DNA of 49,790 bases from Gallionellaceae bacterium (GTDB lineage: Bacteria; Pseudomonadota; Gammaproteobacteria; Burkholderiales; Gallionellaceae): assembly GCA_027448945.1 (NCBI GenBank), contig DAIDMQ010000037.1, forward strand, positions 1-49,790, read 5' to 3'. Below the pieces are notes generated by a model, which had not been told where the DNA came from, did not search any database, and saw only the letters and a program-made list of their open reading frames with translations. The number at the start of each line of letters is the position of its first letter. Position 1 is the first letter of the stretch. Position numbers and translations under genes: made by a program. Shown piece by piece: positions 27,000 through 35,615 of the stretch.

Positions 27000-27219
27000 A
27001 GTTGTCCTCCAAATTCTGCGCCCAACAAGATGAAATGTCGGGCATCTATCAAACCGAAATAAACAGAAAAATTCTTATGTAATTTTTCTTTTTCAACGTG
27101 GCATGTATAACTCCGAATGGTTCAGCAAAAAAGGTAGGGAATTATACCCGAGTAATTTAATATTCTTTATCGCATGCCCCTCCTTGTAATCTTCCTTGAA
27201 GCATCGCAGCCAAAATTAA

Positions 27220-27522
27220 ACCGCACTACTCAGTGCATTGCGGGATATTTTGCCTTCGAAATCCGTACTGGATGACGAAGAGGACGTACGCCCATTCGAG
27301 TGCGATGAACTGTCGGTCTATCTGCAACTACCCATGATGGTGGTCCTACCCGAGACCATCGCGCAGGTGCAGACCATACTGCGTCTTTGCAAAGAAAACG
27401 AGTTGCGCACCTTCGGCTCACCGAATCTAAACTCATCCGCCTATGATCTGCTGGCTTTGATCACGGGCTCAGAAGGCTTGCTGCGGCTTGATGGTCAAGG
27501 AATATGGCGCAGCGCTACGTGA
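27220..27522 (+). pseudogene. glcD: Remnant of glycolate oxidase FAD subunit gene glcD
   Basis: The first part reads ALRDILPSKSVLDDEED, then PFECDELSVYLQLP and MMVVLPETIAQVQTILRLC. This is the characteristic N-terminus of the FAD-linked GlcD subunit. It then jumps at about codon 60 to YDLLALITGSEGLL, a block that normally lies well over 100 residues further on. After that the frame degenerates to a stop. The normal protein has about 490 residues, so most of the FAD and substrate domains are gone. It lacks a proper start as well: a TAA lies just before 27220. It is clearly non-functional. The next remnant, an aminotransferase, follows at once. Confidence 0.8.
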
Positions 27523-27529
27523 CGATTCG

Positions 27530-28074
27530 GATTCTGCAGACAAAGCGGCGCGCGTCAGCGCGTTGACAATCGACTTGAGCAGGGTCGCGCGGTCGATCCG
27601 CAAAAATTGGAAGATGCGCTCAAGGCCAACCCTGATGCCAAGTTGGTCGCCTTCATTCATGCCGAGACATCTACCGGCGCTTTGTTCGATGCCCGGACGC
27701 TGGTCGCCATCGCACACAAATACAACTGTCTAACCGTCGTCGATGCCGTGACCTCGGTGGCTGGCGTGCCTGTGCGTGTAGATGAGTGGAACATCGATGC
27801 GATCTATTCCGGCACGCAAAAATGCCTGTCTTGCACACCCGGCTTATCACCCATCAGCTTCAGCGAACGCGCCTTGGAAAAAGTCAGAAACCGCAAAACC
27901 AAGGTGCAAAGTTGATTCCTGGACTTGAATCTGGTGATGGCTTACTGGGGCGGCGCGACCAAGCGTGTCTATCACCACACCGCACCGGTCAATGGGCTGT
28001 ACGGTTTGCATGAATCACTGGTGATCCTTCAGAACGCTGAAACCCGCTCAACAAAACCCCCGCCTAGTGCGTAA
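27530..28074 (+). pseudogene. Remnant of an alanine/serine-glyoxylate aminotransferase gene
   Basis: Fragments match a class V PLP enzyme. AARVSALTID is followed after a one-base shift by EQGRAVDPQKLEDALKAN, then VAFIHAETSTGALFD, VVDAVTSVAGVPVRVDEW and SGTQKCLSCTPGLSP with the PLP lysine. The frame then hits TGA after RNRKTKVQS, exactly where relatives have Trp (TGG to TGA). Reading on gives [13 protein letters not shown], then [20 protein letters not shown], and a degenerate end. The N-terminal third is missing. Relatives transaminate glyoxylate to glycine in glycolate salvage, often beside glcD, so both remnants record one lost pathway segment. Confidence 0.82.
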
Positions 28075-28105
28075 TGCCAGTTACTTGACACTGACTGGCA
28101 TTTTC
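28073..28105 (+). terminator. Intrinsic terminator-like hairpin
   Basis: AATGCCAGT and ACTGGCATT pair perfectly across a 12-base loop and are followed by TTCTT. It sits right at the end of the aminotransferase remnant and was probably its terminator. Confidence 0.65.
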
Positions 28106-28150
28106 TTGTGCGGGAACTTTACTGCTCGGTGCTTTGCCACCCCAGGACAT

Positions 28151-28447
28151 TTAACCTTCCATCGTTATGGATTCAACTTTCCCATTCAGTAGCGTCAAGC
28201 TACCACTTAAACGGGTGTTACCCGTTTCGGTAAACTCAAATTTGTACGTTCGTTGAAAAACACGGCGCCCATACTCATCGCGTACCAGTCGGAGTTTAGT
28301 ACCCGCGACCGTATCGTCAAGAAACTGTAACTCTGCTTTTGCACAAGCTTGTTTTCCCGCTTTTGTGGCGGTCTCCAACGACAGCAAGCTGGCTATCCAA
28401 AACCACGCAATGGCGGCAACCAGCAGCAATAAAAACATCTCTGTCAT
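28151..28447 (-). CDS. DUF3301 family membrane-anchored protein
   Basis: A 98-residue protein with one N-terminal membrane helix (FLLLLVAAIAWFWIASLL) and a small beta-rich soluble part. The order of CAKAELQFLDDTVAG, LRLVRDEYGRRVFQRTYKFE and TETGN-x-RLSGSLTLL fits the DUF3301 family of gamma- and betaproteobacteria. Function is unknown. It is the last gene of the leftward run that starts at alaA, about 175 bp after the permease gene, so co-transcription is uncertain. Confidence 0.8.
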   Translation of the reverse strand: MTEMFLLLLVAAIAWFWIASLLSLETATKAGKQACAKAELQFLDDTVAGTKLRLVRDEYGRRVFQRTYKFEFTETGNTRLSGSLTLLNGKVESITMEG

Positions 28448-28622
28448 GTTAGTTCCCAGCTTATGTACGAGCTACTCGCTGACTATATTGATGGATGGAA
28501 ATTGGCCTTTTCGCGAATTACGACAGACTTTACACAACTGCATTATCCCGCTACTGGCGCCTATCGTTGTCTCAAATCAGATGTTCCATTTTGAACCGGG
28601 ATATACCAGCCTGAATACCGGA

Positions 28623-29528
28623 TCAAACTCCGCGCATCAACCACCACCATGCGGTGAGTGTCACGAAGGAGATGATAAGACCAACCGCCACCATCAGCGT
28701 GGCGAAGGGCGGGTCGAGTTCATGCTCGGTCGCTATGATGGCGGCGGTAATCATGGGTGGCATGGCAGCTTCGAACAGCGTGACTTGTATCGCTTGACCA
28801 TGCGCACCCAGCAACGGCACATAGAGCAGGAAGATCACCAGCGGTGCAAGGATCAGTTTGAAGCCCAAACCCACCGCCAGTTTTTTGCCATTGCCAACAA
28901 GATGGCCAAGACGCAATTGGAAGCCAACCGACAGCAAGGCCAGGGGCGCGAGTGTGTCACCCATACGTTTGAGGATGATGGTAAACCAGTCAGGATAGGT
29001 CGTCGGAATCAGACACAGCGCGATGACCAGCGCAAAGAACGGCGGGAAGCGCAACACCCGCATCAGCATTACCTTGGCAGTCGGCCGCCCGCTGGAATAG
29101 ATGCCCGCCACAGTGATGCCCAAGGTCGAGAGCACTAGAAAGGAACCCAACTGATCAACGATGATGCCGGTAGTCAAGCCCTCGTGTCCGTAATATGCCT
29201 CTATCATCGGCAAGCCCACAAAAGAGGTATTCCCCAGACCGCCAGTCAACATCAATGCTCCCACAGACGCACGGGGCAGAGCCATCCAACGTCCCACCCA
29301 CCAGAAGAATGCCACCGACATGGCGAAGTAGATCCAGGCCATCGCAGCCATCAGTACAACATCGCCTGTCATGTGCAAATCATGCACGTACAGTAGCGTC
29401 AAGGCAGGCAAGGAGATATGCAGAATAAAACTATTCAACACTGCAGGCGTGTTGGCCGGCATGCGCTTATAGCGATGCAACAGTACACCGGCGATGAAGC
29501 AAAGAATGATAAGGATGAGGTTATTCAT
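28623..29528 (-). CDS. AEC-family (auxin-efflux-carrier type) permease
   Basis: A 301-residue inner-membrane protein with about ten hydrophobic segments in two five-helix halves, the fold of the AEC/BASS-like carriers. Characteristic segments are LNSFILHISLPAL near the N-terminus, TGGLGNTSFVGLPM in the middle and FEAAMPPMITAAIIATEH near the end. Bacterial members export or take up organic acids such as malate or malonate; the substrate here is unknown. It starts 35 bp after the thrC stop in the same direction, so it is likely in the threonine operon, and could export an amino acid or related product. Confidence 0.9.
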   Translation of the reverse strand: MNNLILIILCFIAGVLLHRYKRMPANTPAVLNSFILHISLPALTLLYVHDLHMTGDVVLMAAMAWIYFAMSVAFFWWVGRWMALPRASVGALMLTGGLGNTSFVGLPMIEAYYGHEGLTTGIIVDQLGSFLVLSTLGITVAGIYSSGRPTAKVMLMRVLRFPPFFALVIALCLIPTTYPDWFTIILKRMGDTLAPLALLSVGFQLRLGHLVGNGKKLAVGLGFKLILAPLVIFLLYVPLLGAHGQAIQVTLFEAAMPPMITAAIIATEHELDPPFATLMVAVGLIISFVTLTAWWWLMRGV

Positions 29529-29563
29529 ACCCTGACATCATGCCCGTGCAAGGGCCGTGACGA

Positions 29564-30991
29564 TCACACATGCGCAGTGATGAAAGCCTTGAGTTTGACC
29601 ACGTCCGCATCCATTTCCACACAACGCTGTGGCAACTTCTCTATGCCTTCCATCGCTGCGGGACGCTCGGGCAAACGACCCAGTGCTTCGACGATGGTCT
29701 CCTCGAATTTCGCAGGCAGGGCGGTCTCCAGACAGATCAGCGGCAGATTCGGACGGCGTTGCTCCATACCGACCTTGATACCATCCGCCGTGTGCGTATC
29801 CACCATCACGCCGTACTCTTCCCACATACCCTGTATCGTTTTGATGCGGTCGTAGTGTGTGCTCTTGCCGGATGAAAAATGGAACTTGGGCAATGCTTCC
29901 CAATACGCCGTGTCCTTGATATCGAAGGAGCCGCCCTTGTCGACCTTGCCCCAAAATTCGCGCACCTTAGCGCCATCACGACCGACCAGATCGAACACGA
30001 AACGCTCGAAATTACTCGCCTTGGAAATATCCATGGACGGGCTGCTGGTCTCGTAAGTATGGGATGTGTTGCGTGGTTTGTACGCGCCGGTGGTGAAGAA
30101 CTCATCCAGGACATCGTTCTCATTGGTCGCCAAAATCAACTGTCCGATAGGCAGGCCCATCATGCGTGCGATATGGCCTGCGCAGATGTTGCCAAAGTTA
30201 CCGGAAGGCACAGAGAACGCGACTTGCTCGTCGTTAGACTGCGTCGCGGCGAAATAGCCTTTGAAGTAGTAAACGATCTGCGCCGACACGCGTCCCCAGT
30301 TGATGGAATTGACCGTGCCGATCTTGTGCGTCGCTTTGTAAGCGTGATCGTTGGACACGGCTTTAACCAAGTCCTGCGCATCATCGAAAAATCCGTTGAT
30401 GGCAATATTGAAAATGTTGGGGTCTTGCAGCGAATACATCTGGGCACGCTGAAAGCCGGACATCTTGCCTATGGGTGACAGCATGAACACACGGATGCCG
30501 CGCTTGCCGCGCATCGCATATTCCGCCGCCGAGCCCGTGTCGCCAGAAGTCGCGCCGAGGATGTTCAATTCCGCGTGTTGCTTGTCCAGCGCATACTCGA
30601 ACAAATTACCCAGCAACTGCATCGCCATATCCTTAAACGCCAGCGTCGGGCCGTTGGAAAGTTCGAGGATATGCACACCCGGTTCGAGTGTGCGCAAGGG
30701 CGTAATGTCCTCCGCAGGACTGTCCGCACGACCGTTGCAATACACCCCGGCGGTGTAAGTCTTGGTCACGATGGCTTTGAGGTCAGCCGCCGGAATGTCG
30801 GTCGCAAATTTCGACAACACGGCAAAGGCCAGATCGGCATACGACAACTTGCGCCACGCATCCAACTCGGCACGCGTCACCTGCGGATATTGCTCCGGCA
30901 GATACAGACCGCCATCGGGTGCGAGGCCGCCCAACAGGATTTCGGTGAAAGTTTTAGCGGGCGCATTGCCGCGCGTGGAAATGTATTTCAT
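29564..30991 (-). CDS. thrC: Threonine synthase
   Basis: A 475-residue PLP enzyme that turns O-phosphohomoserine into threonine. The PLP lysine is K120 in GPTLAFKDMAMQ. The N-terminal MKYISTRG-type start and the ATSGDTGSAAEYA phosphate-binding loop are standard. The length fits the longer proteobacterial class. The ribosome site is weak. It follows hom in the same direction but is separated from it by the BrnT/BrnA module, an unusual insertion since hom and thrC commonly adjoin in betaproteobacteria. The activity is not in doubt. Confidence 0.96.
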   Translation of the reverse strand: MKYISTRGNAPAKTFTEILLGGLAPDGGLYLPEQYPQVTRAELDAWRKLSYADLAFAVLSKFATDIPAADLKAIVTKTYTAGVYCNGRADSPAEDITPLRTLEPGVHILELSNGPTLAFKDMAMQLLGNLFEYALDKQHAELNILGATSGDTGSAAEYAMRGKRGIRVFMLSPIGKMSGFQRAQMYSLQDPNIFNIAINGFFDDAQDLVKAVSNDHAYKATHKIGTVNSINWGRVSAQIVYYFKGYFAATQSNDEQVAFSVPSGNFGNICAGHIARMMGLPIGQLILATNENDVLDEFFTTGAYKPRNTSHTYETSSPSMDISKASNFERFVFDLVGRDGAKVREFWGKVDKGGSFDIKDTAYWEALPKFHFSSGKSTHYDRIKTIQGMWEEYGVMVDTHTADGIKVGMEQRRPNLPLICLETALPAKFEETIVEALGRLPERPAAMEGIEKLPQRCVEMDADVVKLKAFITAHV

Positions 30992-31042
30992 GGTTTATTT
31001 ACTTGAATCGTAGAGTGTGCAAAAACAGCTTTGCCTGTACGG

Positions 31043-31294
31043 CTAAGTGTGTTGGGTTGTTTTTCGAGTGGTGCGTTTAGGCAATACAGCCGAATTGGCA
31101 ATTTCCAAAAGTCCCAACAAGGCTGCATTCACTGCCGCTTCATTCGGAAACGCCTTGGCAACTTTAGGGTCAAGCAAAACAACGTTCGACGCGGCTTTAA
31201 TCTTCTTGGCATACTTGCCGCGCGTCATTTTCCCAAAATCTTCGCGGCGATATTCGGGGCGCAATTCATCTTTGGTTTTATCAAGCGTCTTCAT
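31043..31294 (-). CDS. brnA: BrnA-type antitoxin
   Basis: An 83-residue protein starting at ATG 31294, the codon expected of the second gene of a brnTA pair. It starts inside the last codons of the original brnT frame (an overlap of about 14 bases with that frame). The N-terminal DELRPEYRREDFGKMTRGKYA segment type is typical of BrnA-like antitoxins, shown here by RPEYRREDFGKM and RGKYA. A short DNA-binding part follows (VVLLDPKVAKAFPNEAAVN, ribbon-helix-helix-like). The basic tail is KRTTRKTTQHT. Since the toxin frame has lost a base, the message now reads from BrnT directly into BrnA as one frame, so BrnA may be made as a fusion, alone, or both. In intact pairs BrnA binds BrnT and represses the operon. 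Confidence 0.75.
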   Translation of the reverse strand: MKTLDKTKDELRPEYRREDFGKMTRGKYAKKIKAASNVVLLDPKVAKAFPNEAAVNAALLGLLEIANSAVLPKRTTRKTTQHT

Positions 31295-31552
31295 ACATTT
31301 TCCTTTCAGCTCGTGTTGCCAGTCTGGCGCTAATAATGCGGATACCTTCAGCATGTTCCACTGTGATACCACCAGCAAACGTCTGACGGATGATATGCCA
31401 AAAGTGACCAACCTATGCTCTCCGCGCGAATGATCCGGATCATCGCCAGTGAGTGCCAAATCATCCGCCAACGCGGTTGCCGCCTCGGCAAAAGAAACGT
31501 CATGTTTGCGTAAATTGACCGCTGCCTTATCAGCATCCCAATCAAATTTCAT
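31281..31552 (-). pseudogene. brnT: BrnT-type RNase toxin gene with a one-base deletion
   Basis: The first 62 codons are a good BrnT (WDADKAAVNLRKHDVSFAEA, then GEHRLVTFGIS and RRLLVVS). The normal C-terminus is present in the next frame: VEHAEGIRIISARLATR, then AERKMYEDA and TGA at 31281-31283. One base is missing near 31362-31365 (CACAGTGG on the coding strand). Restoring it gives a 90-residue BrnT of normal length. As it stands the frame skips the catalytic end and reads through into brnA, giving a 169-residue fusion. The toxin should be inactive, which would free the cell from the need for an antitoxin. Sequencing error cannot be excluded. Confidence 0.8.
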
Positions 31553-31588
31553 AATCTGCCTTCACACCATGCGCGGCTGACCTACATA

Positions 31589-32902
31589 TCATTTTCCGAG
31601 TTCTTCCAACCGAATCCGGTTCACTTTCCCCGCCACCACTGACAATCCTTCGATCTTGGCAATCGCGGCGTTGATGCGTTTCTCGCGGGTCAGGTGCGTC
31701 AGCATGATGAGGTCGGTCTGCTCTTCGCCTTCTTCCGGTTCTTTCTGGATGACTGCGTCGATGGAGATTTGTTCATCTGCCAAGATGCGGGTGATGTCGG
31801 CCAGTACGCCGGGCTTGTCCAACACGCGCAAACGCAGGTAGTAGCTGGTTTGCACTTCGTCCATCGGCAATATCTTCAGGTCAGCCATCGCGTTAGGTTG
31901 GAAAGCCAGATGTGGCACGCGGTTCTGCGGATCGGAGGTTGCCATGCGGGTGACATCCACCAGGTCGGCGATGACGGCACTCGCGGTGGGCTCTGCGCCC
32001 GCGCCTTTGCCGTAATACAGCGTCGCGCCGACGGCATCGCCCTGCACCAGCACGGCGTTCATCGCGCCTTCGACGTTGGCGATCAAACGCTTGGTCGGGA
32101 TCAGGGTCGGATGCACACGCAGCTCGACACCTTCATCGGTGCGCTTGGTGATGCCCAATAATTTGATGCGATAGCCGAGTTGTTCGGCGTATTTGATGTC
32201 AGCTGCATCCAGTTTGGAGATACCCTCGATGTAGGCTTTTTCGAACTGCATGGGGATGCCGAACGCGAGTGCGGAGAGGATGGTGATCTTGTGCGCGGCA
32301 TCCACGCCTTCGATGTCGAAGGTGGGATCGGCCTCGGCGTAACCCAGACGCTGCGCTTCTTTCAGTACGGTGTCGAAGCTCAAGCCCTTGTCGCGCATCT
32401 CGCTCAAAATAAAATTGGTAGTGCCGTTGATGATGCCCGCGATCCATTCGATGCGGTTGGCGGTCAAGCCTTCACGCACCGCCTTGATGATGGGGATACC
32501 ACCCGCCACTGCCGCCTCGAACGCGACCATCACGCCCTTGTCCTGCGCGGCTTTGAAAATCTCGTTGCCGTGTGTGGCCAACAATGCCTTGTTGGCAGTG
32601 ACAACGTGCTTGCCGTTCGCAATCGCCTTCAGCACCAGCTCTTTCGCCACACCGTAACCGCCGATGAGTTCGATGACGATGTCCACTTCGGGGTCGGCAA
32701 CCACCGAGAAGGCGTCATCCGTGACGCGGCATGTACCACCGGTGACTTGCTTGGCCAACTCCACGTTCTTGTCGGCGACCATCACGATGCGGATGGGGCG
32801 GCCAGCGCGGCGCGCAATCTCTTCCGCGTTGCGTTGCAAGACAGTGAATGTACCGCCACCGACAGTGCCGATACCGAGCAGACCTACGTTGATTGCTTTC
32901 AT
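31589..32902 (-). CDS. hom: Homoserine dehydrogenase
   Basis: A 437-residue enzyme that reduces aspartate semialdehyde to homoserine for threonine and methionine. The NAD(P) motif GLLGIGTVGGGT is at the N-terminus. The catalytic block ANKALLATHG and the substrate segment GIINGTTNFIL are present. A C-terminal ACT domain (about 350-425, LRVLDKPGVLADITRILAD) gives feedback control by threonine in relatives. I took ATG 32902; the in-frame ATG at 32911 adjoins the AGGA site and leaves no room for the ribosome. It starts about 20 bp after alaA, so alaA and hom are one operon. Confidence 0.96.
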   Translation of the reverse strand: MKAINVGLLGIGTVGGGTFTVLQRNAEEIARRAGRPIRIVMVADKNVELAKQVTGGTCRVTDDAFSVVADPEVDIVIELIGGYGVAKELVLKAIANGKHVVTANKALLATHGNEIFKAAQDKGVMVAFEAAVAGGIPIIKAVREGLTANRIEWIAGIINGTTNFILSEMRDKGLSFDTVLKEAQRLGYAEADPTFDIEGVDAAHKITILSALAFGIPMQFEKAYIEGISKLDAADIKYAEQLGYRIKLLGITKRTDEGVELRVHPTLIPTKRLIANVEGAMNAVLVQGDAVGATLYYGKGAGAEPTASAVIADLVDVTRMATSDPQNRVPHLAFQPNAMADLKILPMDEVQTSYYLRLRVLDKPGVLADITRILADEQISIDAVIQKEPEEGEEQTDLIMLTHLTREKRINAAIAKIEGLSVVAGKVNRIRLEELGK

Positions 32903-32923
32903 TGATTCCATTCCTATTTTGTT

Positions 32924-34153
32924 TTAATTCGTGCCGTGTTTCTTGCGATAGTTTTCCAGGAAGCGCGCGATACGCGCAATCGCGTCGTTCAGGTCGTCGG
33001 TGTTGGGCAAAAACACCACACGGAAATGATCGGGCGATTTCCAGTTGAAGCCACTGCCCTGTACCACCAGCACCTTTTCAGCTTCCAGCAACTCCAAGAT
33101 GAACTGCTGATCGTTTTCTATCGGATAGATCTTGGGGTCCAGACGCGGGAACAGATACAGCGCGGCCTTGGGCTTGACGCAGCTGACACCGGGGATAGCC
33201 GTGAGCAAATCGTAGGCAAGATCGCGCTGACGGCACAAGCGTCCACCGGGGGCGACCAGATCATTAATGCTCTGGTAACCGCCCAGCGCAGTTTGGATGG
33301 CGAACTGCCCAGGCACGTTGGAACACAAGCGCATCGAGGCGAGGATGGTCAGACCGTTGATGTAATCCTGCGCATGTCGCTTCTGACCCGACACCACCAT
33401 CCAGCCCGCGCGATAACCGCAAGCGCGATAGTTTTTCGACAAGCCGTTGAAGGTGACGAACAATATGTCATCCGCCAGCGATGCCATCGAGGTGTGCGTC
33501 ACGCCGTCGTATAAAACTTTGTCGTAAATTTCGTCGGCAAAAATAATCAGTTGATGTTCGCGCGCCAGCTGGATGATGTCGCGCAAAATTTCGTCGGAGT
33601 ACAGGGCGCCCGTCGGATTATTAGGATTAATGACCACAATGGCGCGGGTGTTGGCCGTGATCTTGCTGCGCATGTCTGCAATACTGGGATTCCAAGCGTC
33701 AGCTTCATCGCATACATAATGGCGCGGCGTACCCCCTGCCAGTGTCACGGCCGCCGTCCACAGCGGATAATCGGGCGCGGGCACCAGCACTTCGTCGCCC
33801 GTGTTCAACAAGCCTTGCATGGACATAACTATCAGTTCGGACGCGCCGTTGCCGATGTAAATATCGTCCAAACCCACGCCCGTGATCTTCTTCGATTGGC
33901 AGTAATGCATGATGGCTTTACGCGCCGCAAACATGCCCTTTGAATCAGAGTAACCGGCCGAATTCGGGATATTCAGAATCACGTCCTGCTGCACTTCTTC
34001 GGGTGCCTCAAAACCGAACGGTGCGAGATTGCCAATATTCAGCTTGATAATGCGCTGACCTTCCTCTTCCATCTGCTTGGCGCGTTCCATCACGGGGCCG
34101 CGTATGTCATAACAGACGTTGGAGAGCTTGGTAGATTTCAGTATGGGTTTCAC
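32924..34153 (-). CDS. alaA: Alanine-forming class I aminotransferase (AlaA type)
   Basis: A 409-residue PLP enzyme that makes alanine from pyruvate and glutamate. The PLP lysine is K240 in FNGLSKNYRACGYRAGW. The cofactor-binding NPNNPTG is at 176-182 and the domain-closing GNLAPFGF is near the N-terminus. The sequence is close to AlaA/YfbQ, which often stands before hom in betaproteobacteria. It is the first gene of the leftward amino-acid operon. The ribosome site is not strong. It is divergent from the Mth938-like gene with about 130 bp between. Confidence 0.92.
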   Translation of the reverse strand: MKPILKSTKLSNVCYDIRGPVMERAKQMEEEGQRIIKLNIGNLAPFGFEAPEEVQQDVILNIPNSAGYSDSKGMFAARKAIMHYCQSKKITGVGLDDIYIGNGASELIVMSMQGLLNTGDEVLVPAPDYPLWTAAVTLAGGTPRHYVCDEADAWNPSIADMRSKITANTRAIVVINPNNPTGALYSDEILRDIIQLAREHQLIIFADEIYDKVLYDGVTHTSMASLADDILFVTFNGLSKNYRACGYRAGWMVVSGQKRHAQDYINGLTILASMRLCSNVPGQFAIQTALGGYQSINDLVAPGGRLCRQRDLAYDLLTAIPGVSCVKPKAALYLFPRLDPKIYPIENDQQFILELLEAEKVLVVQGSGFNWKSPDHFRVVFLPNTDDLNDAIARIARFLENYRKKHGTN

Positions 34154-34285
34154 AATGGTTCACTCATGGTTCACTACAGTTTCCGCATCGGCGAGATGGC
34201 CGCACGATGATAGAATCCGCAGCAAAGTTGCAAAGGGCGCGATTTTACCCGCGCGGACACGACACAGCAAATATAAGGGGTTATC

Positions 34286-34654
34286 TTGAAGTTACATCTA
34301 GCCAATCTGGGCGACACCAAAATGTTCACCGCGCACGGCGCGGACCATGTGATGGTCAACCGTGTGCGCTATGACCACTCCATCGTGGTGAATGCCAGCG
34401 ACGTGCACGAAGACTGGAATGCCAGTGATTTCGACGCGCTCAGCGAGTCTGACTTCAACTACTTCCTGACCTACAAACCCGAAGTCGTGTTGATGGGCAC
34501 AGGCGCTCTGCAACGTTTCGCCCACCCCAAGCTTTACCGTGCGCTGACTGATATGGGCATAGGCGTGGAGTTCATGGACACCCCCGCCGCCTGCCGCACA
34601 TACAACATTTTGGTCGCGGAAGACCGCAAGGTCGTCGCTGCCATCATGCTATAA
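34286..34654 (+). CDS. Mth938-like domain protein (DUF498)
   Basis: A 122-residue single-domain protein of the Mth938/NDUFAF3 fold. The blocks HGADHVMVNRVRYDHSIVV, PEVVLMGTGALQRF and GIGVEFMDTPAACRTYNIL are those of the family. In mitochondria the relative helps build respiratory complex I; in bacteria the role is not established. The start is TTG, supported by AAGGGG about six bases upstream. It ends just before moxR, with seven bases between, so it may be co-transcribed with the MoxR/DUF58/transglutaminase set. Confidence 0.88.
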   Translation: MKLHLANLGDTKMFTAHGADHVMVNRVRYDHSIVVNASDVHEDWNASDFDALSESDFNYFLTYKPEVVLMGTGALQRFAHPKLYRALTDMGIGVEFMDTPAACRTYNILVAEDRKVVAAIML

Positions 34655-34661
34655 ATAAACC

Positions 34662-35579
34662 ATGAACCACACCCTACACAACGTCATTCGGCAGGTTGAA
34701 CAGGTCATCGTCGGTAAACCTTTGCAGATTCGCTACGCTTTGGCGTGCCTGTTGGCGCGAGGGCATTTGTTGATAGAGGACTTGCCGGGCGTGGGTAAGA
34801 CCACCTTGGCGCATGTGTTGGCACGCACCCTGGGGATGCAGTTCCAGCGCATCCAATTCACCAGCGATCTGTTGCCTGCCGACATCCTCGGGGTATCGGT
34901 ATACCAGCGCGACAGCGCGGATTTCAAATTCCATCCCGGCCCCATCTTCGCGCAGATGGTGCTGGCCGACGAAGTAAACCGCGCCACACCCAAGGCACAG
35001 AGCGCGCTATTGGAAGCAATGGAAGAACAGCAGGTGACCATAGAGGGCGTGACGCGCGCCCTGCCCAATCCCTTCTTTGTCATCGCCACACAAAACCCCA
35101 TCCACCAGATCGGCACCTTCCCGCTACCCGAATCCCAGCTGGATCGTTTCTTGATGCGCATCGAGCTGGGTTATCCCGATGCACAGGCGGAACGTGGATT
35201 GTTATCGGGACTGGACAGACGAGATTTAATCGCGCGATTGGCGCCGCAAATGGGTAGCGCCGAACTGCTGGCGCTGCAACTGCAGGTCAGACAGATACAC
35301 GTTTCCGATGCGCTGCTCGACTATGTGCAAGCCATCCTCAAACACACCCGCACCACTGCCCGCTATGTGCACGGCCTATCACCCCGCGCCGGTCTCGCCC
35401 TGTTGTCTGCGGCTCGCGCTTGGGCACTCCTGGACGGACGCAACGCGGTCATCCCCGAAGACATACAAGCCGTGTTAACCGGTGTCGCCATCCATCGTTT
35501 GCAAACCACCCAAGACTCGCAGAATTCAAGTGCCGAAGCACTAACGCATGAATTGATCACTGCCGTTCCTATCCCTTGA
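34662..35579 (+). CDS. MoxR-family AAA+ ATPase
   Basis: A 305-residue cytoplasmic ATPase. Walker A is GVGKTT (43-48) and Walker B is LADEVNRA (D103, E104). The sensor region is VIATQNPIHQIGTFPLPESQ. MoxR proteins act as chaperones that help assemble or activate partner complexes, often with DUF58 and transglutaminase proteins as here. It is seven bases after the Mth938-like gene and is followed by DUF58 after about 35 bp. The direct client is not known. Confidence 0.94.
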   Translation: MNHTLHNVIRQVEQVIVGKPLQIRYALACLLARGHLLIEDLPGVGKTTLAHVLARTLGMQFQRIQFTSDLLPADILGVSVYQRDSADFKFHPGPIFAQMVLADEVNRATPKAQSALLEAMEEQQVTIEGVTRALPNPFFVIATQNPIHQIGTFPLPESQLDRFLMRIELGYPDAQAERGLLSGLDRRDLIARLAPQMGSAELLALQLQVRQIHVSDALLDYVQAILKHTRTTARYVHGLSPRAGLALLSAARAWALLDGRNAVIPEDIQAVLTGVAIHRLQTTQDSQNSSAEALTHELITAVPIP

Positions 35580-35615
35580 TCAATTCGAAAATGTCTCGCG
35601 TAGCATCGATCGAAT

